64,000 nucleotides of DNA from Ottelia alismoides (taxonomy: Eukaryota; Streptophyta; Magnoliopsida; Alismatales; Hydrocharitaceae): positions 310,001 through 374,000 of the forward strand of contig JAZKJV010008273.1 in assembly GCA_037367405.1 (NCBI GenBank). The letters are read 5' to 3'. This document shows, in pieces, positions 33,480 through 43,554 of the stretch. The position numbers and the translations under genes are program-made. Under the pieces are notes generated by a model. It was given only the letters and a program-made list of their open reading frames with translations. It was not told the origin of the DNA and searched no databases. Position 1 is the first letter of the stretch. Every line of letters begins with the position of its first letter.

Positions 33480-34972
33480 CATATAGCATAACAACAACAA
33501 CAACAACAACAACAACTAATAGCCTTTGCCACGAATTAAATTCTTCGGATAGTAGATAAACCCTTTCTAGACCCCTACCATGACACTCCTCTCCATGGGT
33601 TTGCTTCTAACAATCGAGGCAGAGTAAGTCTAGACAAAGCTTGATCTTTGCTCCTAAGAACTGTCTCTGTAAACATATAGCCTGCGTTATATGCAACGTC
33701 GACCTTATTCACATTGATTATCTTATGAGTCATATGCCCTAACCTTATGTGTCACAATTTATAGTTTGATTTTAGGGCTCGGGATACAATAATAGCAGAA
33801 TCAGTAACGGTAGAGCCCTTTAGAACATAAAGGATCGTCTACTTTGCACCATGGTTGATGACTGCCCATTCTTTGATCACCTGCAGTATTCCTCCTACAA
33901 TGTTGTAATTATATCCTTTAGAGCCAAAAACTCCAAGATATAAAGTAGTCATCAACATCCTATCATGCATCTTGATTTTCAAGAATCGATGCCAATTATT
34001 TTGAATGACATGTTGTTCCTCATGATGATGCTTTTATGGTAAATATTATCATAGGTAGAGAACCAATCTCAACTTTCTATGCGATCTAAACGATCGGAAT
34101 AAAGAATCCATGAACCCACAAAGTATGTTTGATCCACTACGGTGAATATGTAATCATCATCTGCCTCATCTCCTATGTGAGTCCTGCGACAACTGTGCTT
34201 TTCCTTTCTTGTAGTCCCTCTTCCAATATCCGGGTTCATTGTAGTAGTTGCGAACATCCTTTGGATTGATCTTCTTTGTTCCCACTTTAGACTTGCTCTT
34301 TTTTCGATCTTTCTCCGTAGTACCATAACACTTCTTACAGGTTGTTGCCGATACTACTTTATGAGTAGTTCTACAGAAGGTAGAAACCATATGATGAAGT
34401 TCATGAGTATAGAGATTCGATCGAACTTCTTGTAAGGTAGTCTCTTCTCTGTTGACTATGAAGGATTTATCAGAATTATCAAACACGATAATGAATCCAA
34501 TAAAATCAAAGCATCATCCTCATCTTCTATTTTGACATATATGTTTCTGAATTCTAGAAGCAATGTTTTTAAACAGTCTAAATTCTCTTTATGAGGGGTA
34601 TCTACTATCTACTTGCACACGGAGTGAGAAAAGATACGGCTTCAACAACAACTTGTTGGTTAGAGATTTCCTCATATATAGACTTTTCAGTCTCAAATAT
34701 AGTATCGTGATAGTCTTCTCATTGACAACCTCCACGATAATCTCATCCACTAGGTATAAAATGATTGTCGAGTGCATCTTTTCTTCTTACACAACAATTC
34801 CAAGGGCTTGAGTTCCTTCGCTCTATTGTTGTCTAACAATGCATATATGTCTCTTTTTGAGAAGGCATGCTTCTTGACCCGCCACAACCCATAATCGTTC
34901 ATGTCGATGAACTTCTCAATATTGATATTGCACGAAGTCATCTCCTCCTTACTTCAAATGAACCCGACGGTT
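33480..34972 (-). pseudogene. Copia-type retrotransposon gag/protease/pre-integrase fragment
   Basis: Read on the minus strand from 34941: a gag start with DYGLWRVKKHAF, then EIIVEVVNEKTITILYLRLK and SLYMRKSLTNKLLLK (34777-34589), both typical of copia gag. The gag C-terminus is at 34486-34166, with a decayed zinc knuckle (NYYNEPGYWKRDYKKGKAQ; the Cys/His ligands are mostly Tyr or Arg). A protease-start patch WILYSD follows (about 34110), then a pre-integrase region with WHIRLGHMTHK-like residues (about 33760-33720). Integrase core and reverse transcriptase are absent. Broken in several frames. Confidence 0.75.
33491..33516 (+). repeat. (ACA)n microsatellite
   Basis: Eight to nine ACA units in a row. 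Confidence 0.9.
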
Positions 34973-35340
34973 TCGATACTAATTTATTAGCCAAAATAGG
35001 AGTAAGGATGCGCAAAACGCATGCATAGATAAGATTTAAAAGGTTCATCCGTGACTACACTAATCTTAATATAATGGAAGATTTGAAGTAGAAAGACACC
35101 TTTAAAACACTAATCCTCTATCGGTTTATATAGTACCCTTCCCATACAAGCAGTTCAGGACTTCAAATCTCAATAGGATTTGAATCCTTAAATCGAACAT
35201 GATTTCTAATAAGATAATAATATTCAAGACATTATCAACATACACCATGAATGAAGCATATGTTTTGGCAAATATTACCTTTGTCGCAAATATTGTTAAG
35301 TATTTCATGCATACTCCCATATATACCTACTTCGAGTGTA
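34973..35340 (-). repeat. Probable 5' LTR and primer site of the copia fragment
   Basis: On the minus strand TTAGTATCGAAACCG (34987-34973) resembles a mutated tRNA-Met primer site. Upstream lies sequence with a TATA box (ACTATATAAACC, about 35133-35122). The outer LTR border is not resolved and no second LTR is present. Confidence 0.4.
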
Positions 35341-35346
35341 CTCTAA

Positions 35347-35734
35347 GGGTGCGTTTGGTGTTCAAGTTAAGGTGAGTTAAATTGGCAGGAGGTAATCTGT
35401 TTTTGTGTTTTGATGTTTGGATAGATGGTTCAACTAGGGGTAGGTTTATTGTAGGTTTGTTGTGATATGATTGTATTGAAGTTAAGAAAAATGAGTAGTT
35501 ATTGTGATGTGATTGTATTGGAGTTTGAAAAAATAGGTATAAGTTGAGTAGTTTATATTTTTTAGATGATATGATGATATAATATATTATTTTTTGGAAT
35601 AGATAAATGAGAAATTATTTATTTAATGTGATAAAAAAGAGGAAAATGGGCCCCACACGAGAGAGAAAAAAGAGGAGGTTTGTGGGGGTAAACCCCCCCG
35701 AAAGAGAGTTTAACCCCCCAAGCCGAACATGACC
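35347..35734 (+). mobile_element. MITE family A, copy 2 (388 bp)
   Basis: Starts GGGTGCGTTTGGTG and ends CCGAACATGACC. The interior has TGTGATGTGATTGTATTGGA, the family core. Flanking triplets are TAA and TGA (one mismatch). Confidence 0.65.
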
Positions 35735-35737
35735 TGA

Positions 35738-36896
35738 GAGATTCCTTTCTTATTAATGGAAATTCAGAATTGTTGTTCTTCACTGAAGGAAATTATGTAA
35801 AGGTAGAAGTCTACACGAATATTGATTGGGCGATATGGATTGATGACCATGAAATTATAGTCACTTTATTCAAAGAAGATTGATGATACACAATTATTGT
35901 CATCAAGTCTAAAGACCGACTGATGGTATCTTTGTTTCTGAATCCAATACGGGCCAAATAGTTATTTGTAGGAGAGAATTCCAATCTACATAGCTTTAGG
36001 TTTCATACATGCACTGGTAATCACTATAATGAGGTATTGTCATCGGATTATCTATAGTTATTTTCCTGGGATAGACTTTAAGAATTAAAATATCAGCTTA
36101 TAACGCAATTAAGATATTGAGTTCTTACTGTAATTATTGTGATTTTATAAATTTAAGGTTCATGTAATGTTTCCATAATATAGTGACACTTGAACTACTC
36201 AGTGTTATTATGCTTCATATTATAGGTTTCATATGATTGTACTGATTAACAAGGAAGCAATTCAATCTCTATGTTATGTGTTATGTGTATAATATGTATA
36301 CAAAGGGTATAACATGCTATGTGTAGACTTTATGCATGATGTAAGTTCTATGTCACAATTAGGTTACATATATGATAAATATGATGAAACATCATACCTT
36401 ATAACAATAAGTAAGTACAACCACTCACATGGTTAAATACGATAATAAAGCCACAACGTTATAATGAAGTTAGGGAAAGAGGTGTATTTGATTGCTCACC
36501 TTTGTTGATTTGATAATATAAGTACTAAATAACTTGTGCATGTAATAAATAAATGTTCAATTATCTATTGTCAATAAGGAATAATTTTATGTATATAATG
36601 GTGATTATTGAAGTTATCGAATCATAAAATTTGACAGTAAGATATTAAATTGAAATGTTTACATGAAACATTATTGTATGGAAAAAATAAAGTTAATAGA
36701 ATTGGATCTTTTTTAACAAGAATAATGACATTATAGTGGTAAGCGGAGCTAAATGCTACATCTAACAATAGGAGCTACATCTAGAGTCTATTTATCTGGG
36801 ATCTAAAGGGCAACACCTTGCAGGGCTTCGGGTTGAATAGAACCTGGTAGAAAATCAACCATTGATTCACTTGATGTAATCATACTTTTTGTAGTG
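35738..36896. other. Unassigned AT-rich DNA ending in a CACTA-type terminus
   Basis: No gene visible. The right edge ATACTTTTTGTAGTG is the complement of a CACTA end, so at least the last part belongs to another CACTA element whose left end I did not find. Confidence 0.4.
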
Positions 36897-36908
36897 ATTG
36901 ATTAACCA

Positions 36909-39140
36909 CACTACAAGAAAGTATATAACATGCGATGGTCGAATTTTGTTCCCTTTGATTGGATGATCATCCCCTCTGATCATAGGAGATGATCTCTTGT
37001 CTGTCTCTATAGATCACGTCTCAATTGCCATACGGGATGACATCTACCAATGTCCTCTATGCTTACGCTTAGGGTACGCTTGTGACCATCCCATATGATT
37101 ACTACTTAGAACAATCACGACCGTCCTCTCTATTAGAGTCTCATGGAACGGTTCTTTCCTGTCCGTCCCCTAAAATATTGTCATAAGGGATGGTCGCGAC
37201 CATCGCCTATGGTAGTCATAGGGGACGATTGTGACCGTCCTAGGAACTAGTAGATCATCCCGTATGATTCTCTAGGATGGGGTAATTTTATCTGAATGGA
37301 CGATCGCGACCGTCCCCTTTGATTCTCTGCTACAAAAAATAGGTTCCCACCGTTGACCTTTATTCAACCCTGCATACCATATTAACATGGATCATTCAGT
37401 AAATGTATCAATATCTGCTCTTTATCATAAAAAGAGGATGATAAAGAAAAAACTACATTCACTTCATATACTATATTAAAAAAATATTCTGAAATGACTA
37501 ATGTTGAGAAATTCAAATTAAACTACTCTAACTTTATTTTGTTCAATTTATTTAAACAACAAACTAAACTACTCTATGTTATATTGTCCAAATTACTGAT
37601 ATAATATACTAAACTATTCTAGTAATTAATACAACAAAAGTAAGAAAGAGATAAACTATTCTTGGTCGTCGTCATCGCCCTCGTCCCCATCCTAATCCTC
37701 ATCGTCATCTTCATCTTCTTCTTCTCCTTCATCATCATTGCCTATCCTTGTGTCTGGATTACTTAATTGTGTCGATTTCCTAGTCGAAGCTTCATGTTAT
37801 TGTACATGCATGAGTGCATTAAAAATTGCTATTTGTTGGCACAGATCCTGAATTTCAACATTCATGCTCGTCACTTAACTCTCTAACTCCCTCTCCCCTT
37901 GTGTCTTCTGAGAGGAGATGATATGCTCCCTACTCCATACCAATTTCAAAGGGTAGTACCATGAAAACCACAACATGCTCATCCATGATGCTATGTCCTA
38001 GTCGCTTGGAGGAAGGTCACATCAGAAGTAAGGAGTGGTTGATTCGTACTTGTACTATCTAGAGAGCCAGTGGGTGTGTCTGATCATCTCCTCCTGAAAT
38101 ATTATTCAAGTTAAACTTCATAAACTATTTAAATTGCTATAACATATGCAAAAGTATTATTAAATTCGTACGTGAATTGGAGACATGATCTACCCAATGA
38201 ATTTCTCTGCCTACATCCCGACTTTTAGATTTCTCAAAAACTTCCATCTAACTGGACATACGATGGTTCTCCAATGCCTAATGGATTATGTTGTGGCTTA
38301 AAGATACAATAACAGATGAATCTAAAATATAATCTACATACTGAACTACTTACAAAGACGTCCTTAAACTGATTTGCATTCTTTCTACCCATTCTATAGG
38401 TATACATGAAACATATCTTTCAATTCAGCATTACGATTTGAGATACCCTATAAGAAGTAAATAAATTAAACAATATACTTCTACTCTTTGTTAAATAAGC
38501 ACATATCATATCACGTATTCTTTCCCCATCCAGATATATATCAATGCCCTCCAGTGTTCAACAGGTACATTAGAGGGACAATATGCCAAAAGTGCCTCCA
38601 AAGGAAGCTTCAGGTCGAAGCTATGAAATTAATTAAACAAGTTAATTACATCTTCAAAATTATGAAAAAATATGAGACTACTTACTTAGGCCTTTAGACG
38701 ACCTCAATATTTGCACAGTAATTCTGCACCATGTCCTAGAACTAGAGCATCCGTAGTTGGGTCACGATCTCATGAAAAATTAGCCTGAAAATATAATGGA
38801 TATAAGAAGTAATAATTTTAATTACATATGTACAACTCTATAATTTTAATATGTTAATAGTGTTAATTACCTCCAAATCATGACGTATGGCATCCTTGAT
38901 TGGATGCTCAACTAGACGCCAATCTGTCATGCGTATGGGAACACACGCTCTATATACCTATCCCAGATAACTCTGAAATGGAGCTGAATTCTTCCCACTG
39001 CATCACCTCTAACAATCCTCATCCGAAGGATCTCACTGGGATGCATACGATCCAAGACACGACACTTTGATGGGCTCCTATGTCTAGTAGAGCCCCCCGA
39101 CCCTATTGAATAGTAGGAGTGACTACCTACATGGGATGCA
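36909..39140 (-). mobile_element. CACTA element remnant, copy 1
   Basis: Left end CACTACAAGAAAGTATATAA, followed over about 430 bp by many subterminal words of the type GGGACGGTCGCGACCGTCCC in both orientations, a hallmark of CACTA (En/Spm) ends. Downstream is a decayed Ptta/En-Spm-type gene on the minus strand. Sequence is shared with the second copy at 50893-54560 in the same orientation until about 39140, where similarity stops. The right end is missing. Confidence 0.75.
37640..39140 (-). pseudogene. Ptta/En-Spm-type transposon gene pseudogene (copy 1)
   Basis: On the minus strand the 5' part holds RMHPSEILRMRIVRGDAVGR (39050-38990). A conserved HVYLMGRKE-like patch lies at about 38400, and MNVEIQDLCQQIAIFNALMH at 37865-37800. 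The C-terminus is acidic, DDEGEEEDEDDDEDEDGDEG-like (37740-37660). This is the usual layout of the plant Ptta/En-Spm accessory protein. Stops occur in every segment. Confidence 0.6.
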
Positions 39141-39179
39141 TCGTTGCCCTTCACACATCTGAGCACCACAGACCCCTTG

Positions 39180-39600
39180 CCATGGATCCCAATCTCAAGT
39201 AGTGCGTCATCGTCGACCTCGACTCCTTCCTCAACAACATGAACTACTACCACTGCCTTGGGTTAGTGTGGAACATAGCTATCTTAGCAGGGGGTCGGGT
39301 TGTCAGAGGTGGGGAGACCCTTCTCCAAGCTCTCCCTCAAGGCCACTCACATCTCCCTCATCCTCTGCCTCATCCGCGAGACCCTCTTCACCACCGTAGC
39401 CTTCCTACTCAGTGGCTGCTACCTCGACCTCCCCACTTATTTTCTCCACCAAAAAGTCTTCATCTTGAATGTAAATCGCCTCCTCTCCAAAAGCTCCCCA
39501 ACCCAAATCGAAAGACCTCTGATCTCCCTCACGCCCAACATCTCAAAGGCTGCAGCTTTTCTCTATCGACTGGCTTGGCCCCTCATATGTAGATAAGAAC
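39180..39600 (+). other. GC-rich unidentified segment joined to CACTA copy 1
   Basis: GC content rises sharply. Two overlapping plus-strand frames are open (39239-39592 and 39300-39596), and an ATG at 39182 gives DLDSFLNNMNYYHCLG after one stop. The translation ATHISLILCLIRETLFTTVA looks membrane-like. I cannot assign a family. It may be a captured host gene piece with a frameshift. Confidence 0.35.
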
Positions 39601-39623
39601 AAGTAAATGACTCCTCATCGATG

Positions 39624-39724
39624 GACTGTCTGCATATATAAACACAATACAAGTAAACAAGGACTATAATTTAGGACTGTCTGCATATATAAACACAATA
39701 CAAGTAAACAAGGACTATAATTTC
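39624..39724. repeat. 51-bp tandem duplication, two copies
   Basis: Two nearly identical units starting GGACTGTCTGCATATATAAA at 39624 and 39675. Confidence 0.9.
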
Positions 39725-39881
39725 AAAAAAAATATGTCACTATGTTATTCATTTTTAAATATACAGTGATGAATCTTACTCGTTGTAGAATGATTTTTTA
39801 TACTAAAAATTAAGGACGAGTGTCATATCCATTGCCCAACAGGGACGATCCATATAATATTGTTTATTTGTTAATACTTAT

Positions 39882-40099
39882 TGTTAGAGTTATTAGATTT
39901 ACATTTATGTTTGTAACCCTTCGGATTCCGTAACCTCCCGTGACCCTTCGGGTTCCGTAACCCTCTGTGACCCTTCAAGTTCCGTAACCCCCCGTGACCT
40001 TTGGGGTTCCGTAACCCTTGTACTCTCTAGGGTTTTTCTCTCTATATAAGAGACCCTACCTCTATGGAATAAATATCTCACTTGTTCCTCTTCTTAACA
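39882..40099 (+). repeat. TRIM 5' LTR with 27-bp internal repeats
   Basis: Between about 39913 and 40022 a unit of the form CCCGTGACCCTTCGGGTTCCGTAA is repeated four to five times. A TATA box (CTATATAAGAG, about 40041-40051) follows. Confidence 0.9.
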
Positions 40100-40658
40100 T
40101 GGTATCAGAGCAGCGGTCCTAGACCGAAGCGTAATACCCTAAATCTGCTGCCAGCACCAACCCTCTCTCCGCCCATAAGGAGAGAGGGCTGGACCTCCTG
40201 CGTCGCTCGTGGATTCGATGGTCTCGCGCAAGGCAGTCCAAGTCCCCATCACCACCAGTTGCCACCTCCTCTCTGTTGAGGCTTTAGAGAAGATTCTTCA
40301 CGATGTTTGCTGCCAGACTACTACTCAGATCACCCGTCTTCACCGGGCATCGATTTCTTCATCAGGGCGTATACTTCTTCTTTTACGTCCCTAATATTAA
40401 TCCGTGTTGGACTTCTTCTTCTACAGCGATTCTTCTCCATGCATGACAGAGATATGTTCCGGTGACCTGATATCGCAACGACTCTACATGCATGATAGGG
40501 ATACGTTCCGGTGACCTGAAAGCCGCAGACCCGTCCTCGAGCGAGGTCTTCTACCAGCAACGGGCATATGCTCTTATGATGCATCGTGTGAAGATGTGGT
40601 GTATACTTTTTCTTTTTGTTACAAGCTGTAGCTTTCACAGCTCCAGCTTGAGGGGGAG

Positions 40659-40876
40659 TGTTAGAGTTATTAGATTTACATTTATGTTTGTAACCCTTCG
40701 GGTTCCGTAACCTCCCGTGACCCTTCGGGTTCCGTAACCCTCTGTGACCCTTCAAGTTCCGTAATCCCCCGTTACCTTTCGGGTTCCGTAACCCTTGTAC
40801 TCTCTAGGGTTTTTCTCTCTATATAAGAGATCCTAACTCTATGAAATAAATATCTCACTTGTTCCTCTTCTCAACA
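40659..40876 (+). repeat. TRIM 3' LTR
   Basis: Same 218-bp length and same internal 27-bp repeats as the 5' LTR, ending TCAACA and followed by CTTAT. Confidence 0.9.
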
Positions 40877-40881
40877 CTTAT

Positions 40882-41633
40882 AAAAAAATACCAACCATTG
40901 CTGATTTTTTAATCGAAAATTTAGCGCGAATACAAAATGAACAATTTTTTTGATGTCTTTTAAAACCGACGCGTTTGTGCTTTACAGAAATACAAGGAAA
41001 TTAAAATATATTTATTAAAAAAATTAAAGTAAATAGATAAATTGAGAGAAAAATTTGAAGAAAAAAAACTTGGATGAATCCTCCAATTTTATGTATTATA
41101 ATTTACCTAACAACCTTTTACTAAAAAAATAAGCATCAATAGCATAATAAAATCATAAACATGCAAATATATCATGCAAACAATTAGATATAACATTACA
41201 TAAACCAAGCTAGTCAAACAAACATGTCATGGATTCAATTAACAATCATTAGGGAGCACCACATTCGACTATATTCTATCAAACATTTTAATTGCATTTC
41301 TTGTTCACTTAGATTACATGGCTTCCAACTTTTATCCTTTTTTTTAACTTCAGCTGCACATACGGATCAAGATACGCAACATTCTGTTATTTTTTTAAGA
41401 TCTTTTGGAGATGTTATGCTTGTCAACATTTTCTATTAACACCTACATAGACTTCAACTTCCTTTTATTTCCACATGTTTTCTATACAAATATAAACACC
41501 AGATTTATTCTACCGTTTCCTTAAAAAAACAGACAATCTTTTTAGTGGTCTTAATCAACTATTTCCATTCTGAATATAATAATCAAATTCACATCAATTT
41601 GGCCTGGAAAAGTCTCAATCTTTCCTAGAGATG
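40882..41633. other. Intergenic, no gene recognised
   Basis: AT-rich with short open frames only. Confidence 0.5.
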
Positions 41634-42396
41634 AGCATATTTTTGTACATTCCAGTGACTGGTCCGATAAAGTCCGAGCTTGACTCGAGCCTGAATGATA
41701 AACGAGCGGACTTGGACTTGATTTTTGGTCCGATCTAGTTTTTGGCCCAGGTTCGGGCTAGCTTGGGCCCGAGCCCGAAGCTCGTGGGTAGGTCCTAGTA
41801 TAGGCCCGAGTGTAGGACTGTATATATGCCCGGGATTTTTTTCTATTTGTAATTATTGATTTCTAATATCACAGTGGATCTTCCTTTTTAAATTGTCGTT
41901 ATTCTATGCATTTTAGACATCAATTATATGTTCATGTTTTGAATAAATGCATACTCACTCTGTATATTTGCATATTAAATATGTATTGTATTCACGTTAA
42001 AAAGGACAAGGAGAAAGATATCATAATACATATATTTGAATACATATCCGAATATCAATTTCTATTTTGGACTCTAGCTTATTAGAAATAATAAGTGAAG
42101 CTAACCCCTCGTTGTATCATTTAACCACCATATTAGTTAAATCAATTCAAATATTGAAATCTATGGTATTGGATTAAACAAATCGTTTTTTAATATCATA
42201 TTAGTTAAATGGATTCAAATATTGAAATTTATGATACTGGATTAAGCAAATCTTTTTTTAATACAGCAGGCCGACCCGACCCATGTACTTGCGGGTCAGA
42301 CTCAGGCTTGGGTTCAGAAATTTGACGGGCTTAGGCCCATCCCGCATGCCCGTAAATTGGATCCGGACTCGATTCAACCCGAAGCTCATCCCTAGT
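41634..42396. mobile_element. Non-autonomous element with GAGATGAGC/GCTCATCCCT ends
   Basis: Left end AGAGATGAGCATATTTTTG and right end GAAGCTCATCCCTAG are roughly inverse. The interior near both ends is full of CGGGCTTGGGCCCGAGCCC-type words, a pattern common in plant hAT non-autonomous repeats. No matching 8-bp flanks were found. Confidence 0.45.
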
Positions 42397-42645
42397 AATT
42401 GCATTGAAGTTTGGAAAAGTAAGTAATTGTGATGTGATTGTATTGACGTTTAGAAAAATGAGTTTTGTGTATTTTATAATTTTTATATAATAAGATGATA
42501 TAGTATATTATTGTTCTGCTAGAATGAACCAAACATAGATAAATTATATACTACATTAAATAAAAGAGAGTGGACCTAACAAAAAAGGAAAATATAAAAT
42601 TTGAGGGAAACCCCTCTCAAAATGGAGGTTAACCCCCCTACTTGA
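42397..42645 (+). repeat. MITE family A, copy 3 (5' truncated)
   Basis: Contains the family core GTGATGTGATTGTATTGACG and the right part GGTTAACCCCCCTACTTGAATG, but the GGGTG left end is missing; it abuts the previous element. Confidence 0.6.
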
Positions 42646-42885
42646 ATGGATCTGCAATCTTATCTTGTTGATCTTTTCCATGCACAAACAAGAAGTTCCA
42701 AATGCCACGTAAGCTGACACGTGACCTCGTGATCTACCCATCAAAACCCTGTTATTCCGGAGAGATGCACAGAAATATTATTTTTGGGTTTTTTCTACAA
42801 TGACCTCGTAGATATGTTACAGCACGAAATCACCTCTACATTATGCACAATTTATAAAAGTTACTCGATAGGAGTAAAATCCTTC

Positions 42886-43241
42886 GGGTGAATTTGGATA
42901 GTTATTTGGAGTTGAGTAACTTATTTTTTATATTTTGGTGTTTGGACAGAGAGTTTGTTGTGATGTGATTGTATTTAAGTTTGAAAAAATGAGTAATTGT
43001 TGTGATGTAATTGTATTGAGGTTTGAAAAATTGAGTATGAGTTTTGTATTTTATAATTTTCAGATGATATACCATGCTATTTTTTTGTTGGAATAGATGA
43101 AAGAGAAATGAATTGTTCGATATATTAAATAAGACAGTTGTGTTTGAATGTACTTCAAAAGAGGGATAAGGATATAATTTTTGAGAGAAAATCTCTCGAA
43201 AAAATAAAAAAAATAAGGTAACCCTCAACCCAAATGCACCC
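42886..43241 (+). mobile_element. MITE family A, copy 4 (356 bp), ALDH promoter region
   Basis: Starts GGGTGAATTTGGATAG and ends CCCAAATGCACCC, with a perfect 3-bp TTC duplication at 42883-42885 and 43242-43244. The core TTGTGATGTGATTGTAT is duplicated inside. It ends about 310 bp upstream of the ALDH start codon. Confidence 0.8.
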
Positions 43242-43485
43242 TTCAAGAACGTTCCACAAAGGGCAATTTGTCCCTAACATGAGAAATGCATGCAAGGAAA
43301 TGTTGTATTACTGGAAGTTTAAGGGTCATTTAATTAAATATACCTAAAACATCCAGTTTCTCCAGCCCATTCCTGCCAAATACCCATTTTTTAACCTTTA
43401 ATTAGTCTTTGTTTTTCGGGTTATCATTCCTAAGCAGTGAGCCATTTTATCTACTCCCTCTGTAGTGCTCTGTTTTGTTCCTATC

Positions 43486-43495
43486 TTTATATATC
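43486..43495 (+). promoter_or_regulatory. ALDH TATA box
   Basis: TTTATATATC about 60-70 bp upstream of the start codon, implying a very short 5' untranslated region. A pyrimidine-rich stretch (CTACTCCCTCTG) lies just upstream. Confidence 0.55.
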
Positions 43496-43554
43496 TGCCA
43501 CTTGTGATATAGAGCGGATCAGACGAAGAGAGAAAGAGGTAGAAGGATAGAGAG

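Larger units (their letters stand above)
39882..40876 (+). mobile_element. TRIM: miniature LTR retrotransposon (995 bp)
   Basis: Two 218-bp LTRs (39882-40099 and 40659-40876), TGTTAGAG to CAACA/TAACA, enclose a 559-bp interior without coding capacity. TGGTATCAGAGC (40100-40111) is a perfect tRNA-Met primer site. CTTGAGGGGGAG (40647-40658) is the polypurine tract. The target duplication is perfect: CTTAT at 39877-39881 and 40877-40881. The LTRs differ by only a few bases. A 38-bp imperfect duplication with GTTCCGGTGACCTGA lies near 40455-40520. Confidence 0.95.

Noticed and set aside
33491..33516. (ACA)n run as the tail of a second Au SINE
   Set aside because: Au elements can end in GTTGTTG runs, but no GCCGACCC body block or B box lies next to it, so it is only a microsatellite.
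33481..33530. CRISPR-like array
   Set aside because: The simple ACA repeat has no spacers and the sequence is a plant genome.
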